Assembly (NCBI RefSeq): GCF_014645695.1
Contig: NZ_BMMF01000004.1
Span: forward strand, 317,261 to 381,260
Reading direction: 5' to 3'
DNA from: Salinarimonas ramus
Lineage (GTDB): Bacteria; Pseudomonadota; Alphaproteobacteria; Rhizobiales; Beijerinckiaceae
Length of the DNA: 64,000 nt
Shown here: positions 24,674 to 33,526 of the stretch, piece by piece
How the letters are laid out: each line of letters begins with the position of its first letter
Numbering within the stretch: the stretch's first letter is position 1
Program-made: the position numbers and the translations under genes
Notes under the pieces: generated by a model
What the model was told of the DNA's origin: nothing
Databases searched by the model: none
Seen by the model: only the letters and a program-made list of their open reading frames with translations

Positions 24674-26100
24674 GAGCGCGCCTCCTCGCGGAGCAGGATC
24701 TCGATGCGCCGGTTCTCGGCGGCGAACGGATCGTCGGCGACCTTCAGGAGGCGGTCAGCATGGCCCTCCACCCGCAGGATGCGCTCCTCGGCGAAGCCGC
24801 CACGCACGAGCATGTAATAGGCCATGTGGGCGCGCGCGGACGAGAGCCGCCAATTGTCGTAGTCCTCCGAGCGGAAGGGTCGCGCGTCCGTGTGCCCGCG
24901 GATGACGATGGCGCCCGCCTCCTCCGCGAGGATCGGCGCGATCTCCTCGATGACGCGCACGAGCTCGGGCCGCGGCTCGGCGGAGCCGATGGCGAACATG
25001 CCGAAATCGGCGGCGTCGGTCAGCGAGACGAGGAGCCCCTCGGACGTCGCGGAGACCTCGATGGCAGGGGCGTTCGCCGGCGCCGGCGCGCCGGTCGCCT
25101 CGGCCATCGCCGCGGCGATGCGCGCGCGGAGAGCGCCGGCGCGGGAGAGGGCGGGGTCCTCCGACGCCTCCTCCTCCGTCGTCTCCTCCAGCGCAACGGC
25201 TTCGGCGACCTCGGCGGCCTCCTCTCCCGCCGCGATCTCCTCCTCGACGGCGACCTCGACCGCGGCGACCTCGGCCTCCATCGCCTCCTCGGCCGCCTCG
25301 ACCTCGGCGACGGCGAGCTCGAGCGCGGCCTCGGCGTCCGCCACGGCCCGCGCCGCCGCACCCGCCATCGCCTGCGCCTCGCCGTCGAGGGCGATCTCGC
25401 CGGCGACCGCGAAGGTCTCGGCGTCGGGCAGCGGCAACGCGGCCATCGCCTGCGGCTGCGATCCCTCCGGCCCGCCCAGACCGAGCGGCGCGGCGGCGTC
25501 TGGCAGGCCCATCGGACCGCCCGTGCCGTCGCCGTCGGCGCGGCCCACGTTCACCTGCGGCGCGAGCTGCCAATAGACCGGGTCGAACGGGTCGCGGAAG
25601 GCGTCGCCGCCCACGAGCCCGGGCTCGCCGCGCTCGCCCGGCGTCACGTCGATGCCGGCCGCCGGCGAGGGCGGCGCGAAGGCGGCCTGCGCCGAGAGCT
25701 CGGCGAGGACGGCGTAGGGGTCCTGGAAAAGCGCCGTCTCGGAATAGCGCCGCTCCACCGGCTGCACGACCGGATCGGCCTCGACCACGTCGTCGGCCTG
25801 CGTCACCGGCGCGTCCGAGCGCTCCTCGAGGTCGACGCCCTCGGAGGATTGGTCGGGATCGCGCAGGCCCTTGCGGTCCGTCGTCGCCTCGGCGAGGCGG
25901 ATCGGGTTGAAGTAGCTCGCGACGACCTCGCGGGTCTCCTGGTCGGTGGCGTTGATGAGCCACATCACCAGGAAGAAGGCCATCATCGCCGTCATGAAGT
26001 CGGCATAGGCGATCTTCCAGACGCCGCCCTTGGGCTCGTCGGCCTCCGGGTCCGGGCGGCGGCGGATGATGACGAGCTCGTGGCCCTGGTTCTCCTGCAC
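24670..26100 (-). CDS. motB: Flagellar motor stator protein MotB
   Basis: A 476-residue protein with a single N-terminal membrane helix carrying the proton-binding aspartate Asp34 (AYADFMTAMMAFFLVMWL). It ends in an OmpA-like peptidoglycan-binding domain (IVIRGHTDARPF, NWRLSSARA, NRRIEILL). Between them lies an unusually long linker, including a tract from about residue 225 to 325 almost entirely of Ala, Glu and Val that should form a long acidic helix. MotB anchors stator units; its partner motA is in a different operon at 31678. Confidence 0.95.
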   Translation of the reverse strand: MQENQGHELVIIRRRPDPEADEPKGGVWKIAYADFMTAMMAFFLVMWLINATDQETREVVASYFNPIRLAEATTDRKGLRDPDQSSEGVDLEERSDAPVTQADDVVEADPVVQPVERRYSETALFQDPYAVLAELSAQAAFAPPSPAAGIDVTPGERGEPGLVGGDAFRDPFDPVYWQLAPQVNVGRADGDGTGGPMGLPDAAAPLGLGGPEGSQPQAMAALPLPDAETFAVAGEIALDGEAQAMAGAAARAVADAEAALELAVAEVEAAEEAMEAEVAAVEVAVEEEIAAGEEAAEVAEAVALEETTEEEASEDPALSRAGALRARIAAAMAEATGAPAPANAPAIEVSATSEGLLVSLTDAADFGMFAIGSAEPRPELVRVIEEIAPILAEEAGAIVIRGHTDARPFRSEDYDNWRLSSARAHMAYYMLVRGGFAEERILRVEGHADRLLKVADDPFAAENRRIEILLREEARS

Positions 26101-26113
26101 GGCGCGGGCTCCT

Positions 26114-26791
26114 TCAGGCGGCCTCGGCGGCGACGCGCCGGGTCCAGTCCGTAAGACGGGTCTCGATGACGACGTCCTCGCCCTCGACCACGAGGTCGGG
26201 GCTGTCGTCGGGGGTGAAGCGGATCGCGGCGGCGGCGTCGCCGAGCCGCGCCATCAGCGCCGCGCCGAGATCGGCGGGGCCGCGGGCGCGGAGCACGAGG
26301 GCGGGCTCGGCCCGCATCAGCGTCGCGACGCTCTCGGCGAGGTCGGTGAGCGCCTTGTCGCGGGCGAGCGCGTCGACGAGGGGGGCGAGCGCGCGGGCCG
26401 CGGCCTCGCAGGCGCGCTCCTCGATGGCGGCGAGGCCCTCGCGGATCAGCTCGGCGAGCCGCTCGCCTTCCTCGGCGACCCAGGCGGCGCGCGCCTCGGC
26501 GAGCGCCCTCTCGTGGGCGGAGACCGCCTCGGCGCGCATCCATTCGAGCGCTTCGGCGTGACGCGCCTCCGCCTCGGCGCGCGCCTGGGTCGCGGCGTCC
26601 GCCGCGGCTCGGGCGATGCGCGCCTCGACCTCCTCCGCGCTCGGGCCGCGATGCGGGAAGGCGGACGCCATCGGCTCCGGCGTCGAGGGCTGGTGCTTCG
26701 CCGAGGGACCGCCGATGCGCTCGGGCGCGGGAAGGGCCGCCGGGCCGGGCGCCGTGATCTCGGCCAGGACATCGAGGAGGGAGGCCGGCAT
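26114..26791 (-). CDS. fliH: Flagellar assembly protein FliH (FliI ATPase regulator)
   Basis: A 225-residue helical protein. The N-terminus is Pro/Ala-rich; residues 50-125 form a long charged coiled-coil (Ala/Glu/Arg-rich), followed by a globular domain with ALAPLVDALARDKALTDLAE and DLVVEGEDVVIETRLTDW. That layout and its place between fliF and motB fit FliH, the stator-like regulator of the export ATPase. Sequence conservation in FliH is low, so context carries weight. It starts 1 bp after the fliF stop. Confidence 0.75.
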   Translation of the reverse strand: MPASLLDVLAEITAPGPAALPAPERIGGPSAKHQPSTPEPMASAFPHRGPSAEEVEARIARAAADAATQARAEAEARHAEALEWMRAEAVSAHERALAEARAAWVAEEGERLAELIREGLAAIEERACEAAARALAPLVDALARDKALTDLAESVATLMRAEPALVLRARGPADLGAALMARLGDAAAAIRFTPDDSPDLVVEGEDVVIETRLTDWTRRVAAEAA

Positions 26792-26792
26792 G

Positions 26793-28463
26793 TCAGGCGT
26801 TCTCCCCGTGCATCCACTGCTTGAGGATGTGCGCCGCCTGGTCCTCGTTGCGGGTCACGATCTGCTCGAGCCGCTTGATGGTGGCGGCGCTCACCGACGT
26901 CGGCAGCGCGGCGATGGCGGCGGTGGCGGCCTCGATCTGGGCCGCGTGCGGCAGGGCCGTGCCGGAGGCGTCGGCGAGGGCGGGCTGCGCCTCGCGGCCC
27001 TGCGCCTCGGAGGCGTCGGCGAGCGCCGCCATGCTCTCCTCGATCTCGGCGGACGCCTTCGGGCGGTCGAGGATCGCGGCCATGGCGGGCTTGAGGCCGA
27101 ACCAGATCAGCGTCATGGCCACGAGCAGGATGGCGAGCGCGTTCACGATGTTGCCGGCCTGCGCCATGAGCACGTCGCGGATGCCGATCTCGGGCACCGG
27201 CTCCATGTCGACGCCCCCGTCGAGGAAGGCGACGGCCGAGACCTTCACGCTGTCGCCACGCGCCGGATCGACGCCGGCGGCGGAGGCGGCGAGCGCCTCG
27301 ATCTCGGCGATCTCCGCCTCGATCTGCTCGGGCGTCGCGTCGGGCCCGATCGCGTCCACGAGGCGGGCGCGGTTGACGAGGATGGCGAGCGAGAGCTGCT
27401 CGATGGCGAACCCGTCCGAGGAGACCTGCACCTGGCGCGAGGAGATCTCGAAATTGGTCAGCTCCTCGCGGCGCTGCATCTCCTCGCTGGACTGCTCGCC
27501 GCCGTCGGCCGCGACCTCCTCCTCGGGCAGGTTCTGCTCGACGGTGACCGGCGTCTCGCGCGACAGGTTCGTCGCCGCCTCGTTCTCGCGCACGATTCGG
27601 ATCGAGCGCTCCACGCGGCTGTCGGGGTCGAAGATCGTCTCGGAGACGACGCGGCGGTCGGTGTTGATGCGCGCGGCGACGCTGACCTGGAAGTTGTCGA
27701 GGCCGAGATAGGGCGCGAGCGTGCGCCGCACGCTGTCCTCGAGCTCGCGGTTGAGCTCCCGGTTGAGCGCCGTGATGCGCCCGGAGGACGCGCCTGCCGC
27801 ATCGTCACCCGATGCGAGCAGCGTCCCGTCCGAGGAGAGCACGGTGACGCCGGCGACATTCATGCCCGGCACGGCGGCGGCGACGAGATGGCGGATCGCC
27901 TGCGCCTGGCCGGCGACGTCCGCGGTCTCCGCGCGCACCACGACCGACGCCGAGGGTGCCTGCGCCTCGCGCCGGAAGGAGCCCGGATCGGCGAGCACGA
28001 TGTGCACGCGCGCCGCCACGATGCCGCGCATCTGCTGGATCGTGCGCGCGATCTCCCCTTCCAGGGCGCGAACGCGCGTCACCTCCTGCATGAAGGAGGT
28101 GATGCCGAGAGAGCCGAGATTGTCGAACAGCTCGTAGCCGGAATTGGCCGAGAACGGCAGGCCCTTCTCGGCGAGCAGCATGCGCGCCCGCGCCGTCTGG
28201 GCGTGGCGCACCATCACCGTGTCGCCGGCGGCGGAGACGTCGAAGTCGATGCCGGCGTCGTTGAGCGCCGAGCCGATGCGCGAGACGTCCTCGCGCTCGA
28301 GCCCGGCATAGAGCACCGTCATCTCCGGGCGGCCGAGATAATAGGCGCCGGCGACGACGGAGACGATCACGGCGATCCCGATCGCGGCGAGCGCCAGGAG
28401 GCGCCTCGTGCCGAGCTCGAGGAGGTTGCCCCACAGGCGGTCGGCATGCTGGTAAGCGGTCAT
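26793..28463 (-). CDS. fliF: Flagellar MS-ring protein FliF
   Basis: A 556-residue protein forming the MS ring in the inner membrane. It has an N-terminal membrane helix (about 22-44), the ring-building motifs (MTVLYAGLEREDVSRIGSAL, FSANSGYELFDNLGSLGITSF, ALEGEIARTIQQM, VHIVLADPGSFRRE), a second membrane helix near 440-465 and a C-terminal FliG-binding tail. ATG 28463 is chosen because it follows an AGGGCAGGA site and matches the usual length. It leads the operon fliF-fliH-motB-motC-fliK-transglycosylase. Confidence 0.96.
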   Translation of the reverse strand: MTAYQHADRLWGNLLELGTRRLLALAAIGIAVIVSVVAGAYYLGRPEMTVLYAGLEREDVSRIGSALNDAGIDFDVSAAGDTVMVRHAQTARARMLLAEKGLPFSANSGYELFDNLGSLGITSFMQEVTRVRALEGEIARTIQQMRGIVAARVHIVLADPGSFRREAQAPSASVVVRAETADVAGQAQAIRHLVAAAVPGMNVAGVTVLSSDGTLLASGDDAAGASSGRITALNRELNRELEDSVRRTLAPYLGLDNFQVSVAARINTDRRVVSETIFDPDSRVERSIRIVRENEAATNLSRETPVTVEQNLPEEEVAADGGEQSSEEMQRREELTNFEISSRQVQVSSDGFAIEQLSLAILVNRARLVDAIGPDATPEQIEAEIAEIEALAASAAGVDPARGDSVKVSAVAFLDGGVDMEPVPEIGIRDVLMAQAGNIVNALAILLVAMTLIWFGLKPAMAAILDRPKASAEIEESMAALADASEAQGREAQPALADASGTALPHAAQIEAATAAIAALPTSVSAATIKRLEQIVTRNEDQAAHILKQWMHGENA

Positions 28464-28574
28464 GTCCTGCCCTGGTATCCACGTTCGGCGCGGCACGAGA
28501 GGCCGCCCTCGACGGGAACCCTGGCGGGCGAAGCTTGCCCGAGCCTGACAGCGCGGACGGACCGCGCTCGCGCC

Positions 28575-28838
28575 TCAGCCGTAGCGGAGCTTGAGCGCGA
28601 GAATGGTCGAGACCAGCACGAAGGTCAGCGCGTTCGCCACGATGATCGGCCAGGATCCGATGGCGAGCCCGTAGACGAGCCACAGAGCCAGCCCCAGCGC
28701 GAAGATCGCCTGCGTCAGCGCGGAGATGGCGCGGGTCTCGCGGGTGCGGATCGTGCGAAACGCCTGCGGCAGCCAGCAGATCGTGGTCAACGTCGCGGCG
28801 AGCGCACCGACGATCTCGAACGACGGGAGCATGGACAT
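28575..28838 (-). CDS. SemiSWEET-family sugar transporter
   Basis: An 87-residue membrane protein with three helices and the PQ-loop signature TTICWLPQAFRTIRTRETRAIS. Two such units dimerise to form a SWEET-like uniporter for small sugars. Length and motif fit the SemiSWEET family. It lies divergent from the DUF3775 gene with 185 bp between them. Substrate is not predictable; the start may be ATG 28838 or 28832. Confidence 0.88.
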   Translation of the reverse strand: MSMLPSFEIVGALAATLTTICWLPQAFRTIRTRETRAISALTQAIFALGLALWLVYGLAIGSWPIIVANALTFVLVSTILALKLRYG

Positions 28839-29023
28839 GGGGATGCGTGCCTCGACGGGCGGCGAAGCCTCCTCATTCGGTCCGTTCGCGCCCGCGCGCA
28901 AGCGGCGTTGCATGCGCGGCTCCCATGCACGCCGCGCGGGGCTCGCGAACCGCCGGCTCCCCTCGATCGTTGCCGTGGCGAGACATTCCACGCAAACACG
29001 AATCCCAACCCGGAGAGCCGCCC

Positions 29024-29413
29024 ATGGAGATCGCCCTCGAGAAGGTCTGCGACCTGATCGTCCACGCCCGCGCCTACGACGTGAAGGAAGGTCCGACCGA
29101 CCCCGATTCGGGCTCCAACGAGACGGACGACCGCAATTTCGGCTCGCTCGCCGAGGGCGGGACCGATCGCGGCGAGGAGGAGATGCGCCTCGTCATCGAG
29201 GGCCTCGACGTCGACGAGCAGGCCTCGCTGATCGCGCTCGTCTTTGTCGGGCGCGGGGACATGGAGCCCGCCGAGTGGCCGGACGCCTTCCGCCTCGCCC
29301 ACGAGCGGCTCGCCGCCGGGAGCCTCAAGCCATCGGACTACCTGATGGGCATTCCCAACCTCGGCGACCTGCTCGACGAAGGCCTCGCCGGGCTCGGGAT
29401 GAGCTGCACGTGA
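29024..29413 (+). CDS. DUF3775 domain-containing protein
   Basis: A 129-residue acidic protein with the DUF3775 pattern: N-terminal EKVCDLIVHARAYDVKEGPTDPDSGSNETDD, then LVIEGLDVDEQASLIALVFVGRGD and PDAFRLAHERL. The family occurs mainly in alphaproteobacteria and has no known function. Start ATG 29024 follows a GGAGAG site. The frame is open further upstream, but the family N-terminus begins here. Confidence 0.85.
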   Translation: MEIALEKVCDLIVHARAYDVKEGPTDPDSGSNETDDRNFGSLAEGGTDRGEEEMRLVIEGLDVDEQASLIALVFVGRGDMEPAEWPDAFRLAHERLAAGSLKPSDYLMGIPNLGDLLDEGLAGLGMSCT

Positions 29414-29506
29414 GCCGGGCCCGGCACCGGCGCGACCGTGGGCGCGGTTGACAGGACGTCGCCCGGCGCCTACCCGCCGGGCGACCCACCGATCGCGAGC
29501 TCCCCG

Positions 29507-30412
29507 ATGTCCGAGACGAACGCCTCCGCCGCCCGCGCGGCAGCCGTGCAGACCGCCTTCCCTTCCGGCTTCTCCGCGATCGCCGAGGGCTACGACGTCG
29601 TTCTGTGCGACGTCTGGGGCGTCCTCCACAACGGGCTGACCGCCTATCCGGGCGCGTCCGACGCGCTGACGCGGTTTCGCCGCGCCGGCGGGACCGTGAT
29701 CCTCGTCTCCAATGCGCCGCGGCCGGGGACGAAGGTGATGGAGCAGCTCGACCGGCTGGGCGTGCCGCGCACCGCCTACGACGACGTCGTCACCTCCGGC
29801 GACATGACGCGCATGCAGGTCGAGGCGCGCCTCGACGAGCCCGTGTTCCATCTCGGGCCCGAGCGCGACCTGCCGATCTTCGAGGGGCTGCCCGTGCGCT
29901 TCGCCGACGGCGAGAGCGCCGCCTACGTCGTCTGCTCCGGGCTGCTCGACGATCGCTCCGAGACGCCGGAGGATTATCGCGGGCTGTTCGAGCGGCTGCG
30001 CGCCCGCGACCTCCCCATGATCTGCGCCAATCCCGACATCGTGGTCGAGGTCGGCGACACGCTGGTCTATTGCGCCGGAGCCCTCGCCACGCTCTACGAG
30101 GAGATGGGCGGGGCGGCGACCTACATGGGCAAGCCGCACGAGCCGGTCTACCGCGAGGCCCTCGCCCGCGCCGCGCGCATCCGCGGGGCCGAGGACGTGC
30201 CCGTCTCCCGCGTGATCGCCATCGGCGACGCCATCCGCACCGACGTCGCCGGCGCCCGCGGCATCGGCGCGAGCGCGCTGTTCATCGCCAAGGGCATCCA
30301 CGCGGAGGACCTGCGCCTGGCGGGCAACGGCCTCGACCCCGCCATCGCCGCCCCCTGGTTCGCCGAGCAGGCGCACCAGCCCGACGCGGCGATGGAGATC
30401 CTGGTGTGGTGA
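29507..30412 (+). CDS. TIGR01459-family HAD-superfamily hydrolase
   Basis: A 301-residue HAD phosphatase-like protein of the class IIA type. It has the nucleophile motif LCDVWGVLHNG, motif II VILVSNAPRP (Ser), and motif IV IAIGDAIRTDVAGA near the C-terminus, with YMGKPHEPVY carrying the motif III Lys. This alphaproteobacterial family is related to NagD/4-nitrophenylphosphatases; its natural substrate is unknown. ATG 29507 is preferred; a GTG at 29438 would add 23 residues with no family support. Confidence 0.88.
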   Translation: MSETNASAARAAAVQTAFPSGFSAIAEGYDVVLCDVWGVLHNGLTAYPGASDALTRFRRAGGTVILVSNAPRPGTKVMEQLDRLGVPRTAYDDVVTSGDMTRMQVEARLDEPVFHLGPERDLPIFEGLPVRFADGESAAYVVCSGLLDDRSETPEDYRGLFERLRARDLPMICANPDIVVEVGDTLVYCAGALATLYEEMGGAATYMGKPHEPVYREALARAARIRGAEDVPVSRVIAIGDAIRTDVAGARGIGASALFIAKGIHAEDLRLAGNGLDPAIAAPWFAEQAHQPDAAMEILVW

Positions 30413-30426
30413 CTTTCCATTGAGAG

Positions 30427-30454
30427 CTTTCTGCACTATGTTTTCAGCAGAAAG
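30427..30454. promoter_or_regulatory. Inverted repeat, candidate operator of the Xre/RES module
   Basis: CTTTCTGC (30427-30434) and its exact complement GCAGAAAG (30447-30454) are separated by 12 bp of AT-rich sequence, 10 bp before the Xre antitoxin start. Autoregulation through such palindromes is established for Xre/MbcA/ParS-type antitoxins, so this is a likely binding site. The right arm also overlaps the ribosome-binding site (AAAGGGGA). Confidence 0.6.
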
Positions 30455-30463
30455 GGGATCGCC

Positions 30464-30844
30464 ATGGCTGCATCCTTGGAAACCGCTCAACGTCCCGATC
30501 CCGGGCTGGTCCTGACTAAGGCGGCGCTGAACGCGGCCTCGCGCCTCGGTCTCTCGGCACGGGCGCTCTCTCGCATAATCGGCGTCAGCGAGCCGACTGT
30601 CTCGCGCATGAAGAGCGGGGCGTATCGGCTCGAGCCGGGGCAGAAACCGTTCGAGCTCGCGATCATGCTCGTGCGGCTCTATCGGTCGCTCGATGCGATC
30701 GTGGGGGGCGACGACGCCGTCGCGCGATCCTGGCTCCACGCGGCCAACAGCGATCTCGATGGCGTTCCGGCCGAGCAGATCACCACCATTACGGGACTCG
30801 TGGATGTCGTCGCCTACCTGGACGCCAGACGCGCTCGCGTCTGA
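30464..30844 (+). CDS. Xre/MbcA/ParS-type antitoxin (DUF2384)
   Basis: The 126-residue protein has an N-terminal HTH (LGLSARALSRIIGVSEPTVSRMKSG, about residues 29-52) and a C-terminal toxin-binding domain with LVRLYRSLDAIVGGDD, ARSWLHAANSDLDGVPAEQITTITGLVDVVAYLDA. This is the Xre plus DUF2384 layout of antitoxins paired with RES toxins. Its 3' end overlaps the RES toxin gene by 41 bp in another frame. Confidence 0.93.
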   Translation: MAASLETAQRPDPGLVLTKAALNAASRLGLSARALSRIIGVSEPTVSRMKSGAYRLEPGQKPFELAIMLVRLYRSLDAIVGGDDAVARSWLHAANSDLDGVPAEQITTITGLVDVVAYLDARRARV

Positions 30845-31571
30845 GCGGAGGCCCTACGACGGCCGCGTCTGGCGGGCGGTGGAATCGCAGTCGCTCGTCT
30901 CCACGATGAAGCTCGTCGACACGCTCGACGAGCAAGCCGTCCTGGAGGATCTCGTAGAGAGCGCAAAGCCGCCGGTTCCCGCCGCCTGTCGCGGCCTGCA
31001 CTACTTGCTCGCGACGCCGTTTCGCTACGATTCCCTCTACCCGCACGGCTCGCGCTTCCGACGTGCCGGCCGGACACCCGGCGTCTTCTATGCTGCCGAG
31101 GTGCCGGCGACGGCACTCGCGGAAGCGGCATTCTACCGTATCCTGTTCTTCGCGGCCTCACGTGGGACGCCGTGGCCCACGAACCCGACGGATCTGACGC
31201 TCTTCTCAACGGCGCTTCGGACGGAGGCTGCCCTCGATCTCACCGAGCCGCCGCTCGCCCGGGATCGCGCCCGTTGGACGGATCCGCTGGACTACGCAGC
31301 CACCCAAGCGTTGGCGGACGTGGCGCGCGACGCGGGCGGACGTCTGATCCGCTACGAGTCCATTCGTGATCCCGAGCGCCGCGCAAACGTCGCGGTTCTC
31401 GATTGCTCCGCGTTCTCGGAGGCTCGTCCCGTGGAGACGCGCGCGTGGCGCCTCCATCTCTCCGCATCCGGAGCGCAGGCCCTCTGTGCCTTCCCGCCCG
31501 AGCGAATCGGCTTTTCGCGCGACACGTTCGCAGCCGACCCGCGCCTCGCCTACATGAATTGGGATCGCTGA
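30804..31571 (+). CDS. RES-domain toxin (NAD-targeting)
   Basis: A 255-residue protein with a RES domain: SRFRRAGRTPGVFYAAEVPATALAEAAFYR (Arg, Tyr and Glu of the active-site pocket) and a later RLIRYESIRDPERRANVAVLD block. RES toxins such as MbcT and ParT consume or transfer parts of NAD. ATG 30804, inside the antitoxin gene, is the first start in frame with a fitting length; the N-terminal WRAVESQS stretch then aligns with longer RES proteins. The pair sits between the HAD gene and motA, splitting the flagellar region. Confidence 0.9.
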   Translation: MSSPTWTPDALASERRPYDGRVWRAVESQSLVSTMKLVDTLDEQAVLEDLVESAKPPVPAACRGLHYLLATPFRYDSLYPHGSRFRRAGRTPGVFYAAEVPATALAEAAFYRILFFAASRGTPWPTNPTDLTLFSTALRTEAALDLTEPPLARDRARWTDPLDYAATQALADVARDAGGRLIRYESIRDPERRANVAVLDCSAFSEARPVETRAWRLHLSASGAQALCAFPPERIGFSRDTFAADPRLAYMNWDR

Positions 31572-31677
31572 CGCCGATCTCCTCGCCCTCCCCACCCCTC
31601 CCTCCCCCACCACCCTCGCGCAAGCTTCCCCGCCTACACCTCTCCCCACGCTGCGAACCAAAGGGGAGGCTCGGGCC

Positions 31678-32580
31678 TTGGCTGTCTTCATCGGCATCGT
31701 GATCACGATGGCCTCGCTGCTCGGCGGCTTCGCCGCCATGGGCGGGCACATTCCGGTCATCTGGCAGCCGTGGGAGTTCGTCATCATCGGCGGCACCGCG
31801 GCGGGGACCTTCATCATCGCCAACTCGCTCAAGACCGTGCGCGACACCGGCGCGGCCACGGTCGAGGCCATGCGCGGGCAGATCCCGAAATCGCGGGACT
31901 ACCTCGATCTGCTCGGCCTGCTCTACGTGCTCACCCGCGAGATCCGCGCCAAGGGCCGCAACGAGGTCGAGCCGCACATCGACGACCCGAACGAGAGCGA
32001 GATCTTCAAGCGCTTCTCGCGGGTTCTCGCCCGGCCCGAGCTCACGAGCTTCGTGTGCGACTACGTGCGGCTGATGATCATCGGCAATGCGCGCCCCCAC
32101 GAGATCGAGGCGCTCATGGACGAGGAGATCCAGACCCATCGGCGCGAGAAGCTCAAGCCCTACTTCGCGCTGATGACGGTCGCCGAGGCGCTGCCCGCGC
32201 TCGGCATCGTCGCCGCCGTGCTCGGCGTCATCAAGGCGATGGGCGCCCTCGACCAGTCGCCCCAGCTGCTGGGCTCGCTCATCGGCGCGGCGCTGGTGGG
32301 CACCTTCGCCGGCATCTTCATGAGCTACGCCCTCGTCGGGCCGCTGGCGCTGAAGATCAAGCACACCCGCGAGCATCAGATGCGGCTCTACCTCATCACC
32401 AAGCAGACGCTGCTCGCCTTCATGAACGGGGCGCTGCCGCAAATCGCGGTCGAGCACGGCCGCAAGGCCATCGCCGCCTCCGACCGGCCGACCATCGACG
32501 AGGTGGAGAGCGAGACGATCTCGCAATCCGCCCGCGGCGCCCCGGCCAACGACCGCGCCGCCATGCAGGGAGCCGCCTGA
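31678..32580 (+). CDS. motA: Flagellar motor stator protein MotA
   Basis: A 300-residue proton-channel subunit with four membrane helices. It begins FIGIVITMASLLGGFAAMGGH and contains the cytoplasmic FliG-contact loop (RRE, HTREHQMR) and ALPALGIVAAVLGVIKAM (conserved proline), then ALVGTFAGIFMSYALVGPLA. TTG 31678 is the start: AGGGGAGG lies 9 bp upstream and the product then matches the family N-terminus. motB is encoded separately at 24670-26100. fliM starts 1 bp after the stop. Confidence 0.95.
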   Translation: MAVFIGIVITMASLLGGFAAMGGHIPVIWQPWEFVIIGGTAAGTFIIANSLKTVRDTGAATVEAMRGQIPKSRDYLDLLGLLYVLTREIRAKGRNEVEPHIDDPNESEIFKRFSRVLARPELTSFVCDYVRLMIIGNARPHEIEALMDEEIQTHRREKLKPYFALMTVAEALPALGIVAAVLGVIKAMGALDQSPQLLGSLIGAALVGTFAGIFMSYALVGPLALKIKHTREHQMRLYLITKQTLLAFMNGALPQIAVEHGRKAIAASDRPTIDEVESETISQSARGAPANDRAAMQGAA

Positions 32581-32581
32581 G

Positions 32582-33526
32582 ATGAACGTCGAGAGCTTCC
32601 AGACCGCAGCCGCCGCGGGCGGCGTCTCCGACCGACTGCTGGACGCCGCCGGCATCACCATCGACCGGCTGCCCATGCTGCACGTGATCTTCGATCGCGT
32701 GGCCACCTATTGCGCCGACGGGCTGCGCCACATGTCGGCCTCGCCCTCCTACTTCTCGGTGTCGAACATCGAGAGCGGGCGCATCGGCGACATCCTGGAG
32801 GACTACGAGTCCAACGCCGTCGCCGCCATGTACCACGCGAGCGACTGGGACACGCGCATCCTGGTGGGCTTCGACCGCGACTTCGTCTTCACGATGATCG
32901 AGGTCCTGTTCGGCGCCGACGGCTCCGAGCCGCCGGTGGACGACGAGCGCGGCTTCTCCAACATCGAGATGAAGGTCGCCCAGGCGCTCTTCGAGGAAGC
33001 CGGCAAGGCCGTGCAGGCGGCCTTCGCACCGATCTCGCGCACGCAGCTCAAGCTCGAGCGCACCGAGACGCGCATGGACTTCGCCATCATCGGGCGGCGC
33101 AACAACCTGGCCGTCGTGGCGAAGCTCCTCATCCAGGCGCTGGGCCGCGGCGGGGAGATGTTCGTCATCATCCCGCAATCGGCTCTCTCGCCCATGCGCC
33201 AGAGCCTCGCCCACGTCGTCTCCGGCGACGTCGCCACCGCCGATCCGCGCTGGTCGAAGCAGATGCAGTCGGAGGTCTCGCGCACCAGCGTCTCGCTCAA
33301 GGCCGTGCTCGAGGAGCGCACCGTCGACCTCGGCGACGTCGCGGCCTTCGAGATCGGGCAGGTGCTCGAGCTGCAGGCGACGCCGCGCACCCAGGTCCGC
33401 CTCGAGTGCAACGGCCAGGCCCTCTTCCGCTGTCAGCTCGGCCAGTCCCAGGGCGCCTACATGCTCAAGGTCGAGGACGTGATCGACGAGGATCAGGAGT
33501 TCATCGATGACCTCGCTTCCGATTGA
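32582..33526 (+). CDS. fliM: Flagellar motor switch protein FliM
   Basis: A 314-residue C-ring protein. The middle CheC-like domain includes SNIEMKVAQALFEEAGKAVQAAFAPI and a C-terminal SpoA-like domain runs from about residue 225 (VSLKAVLEERTVDLGDVAAFEIGQVLEL). The N-terminal CheY-binding motif of enterics is not evident, which is usual in alphaproteobacteria. Its 3' end overlaps the DUF6468 gene by 20 bp. Confidence 0.93.
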   Translation: MNVESFQTAAAAGGVSDRLLDAAGITIDRLPMLHVIFDRVATYCADGLRHMSASPSYFSVSNIESGRIGDILEDYESNAVAAMYHASDWDTRILVGFDRDFVFTMIEVLFGADGSEPPVDDERGFSNIEMKVAQALFEEAGKAVQAAFAPISRTQLKLERTETRMDFAIIGRRNNLAVVAKLLIQALGRGGEMFVIIPQSALSPMRQSLAHVVSGDVATADPRWSKQMQSEVSRTSVSLKAVLEERTVDLGDVAAFEIGQVLELQATPRTQVRLECNGQALFRCQLGQSQGAYMLKVEDVIDEDQEFIDDLASD

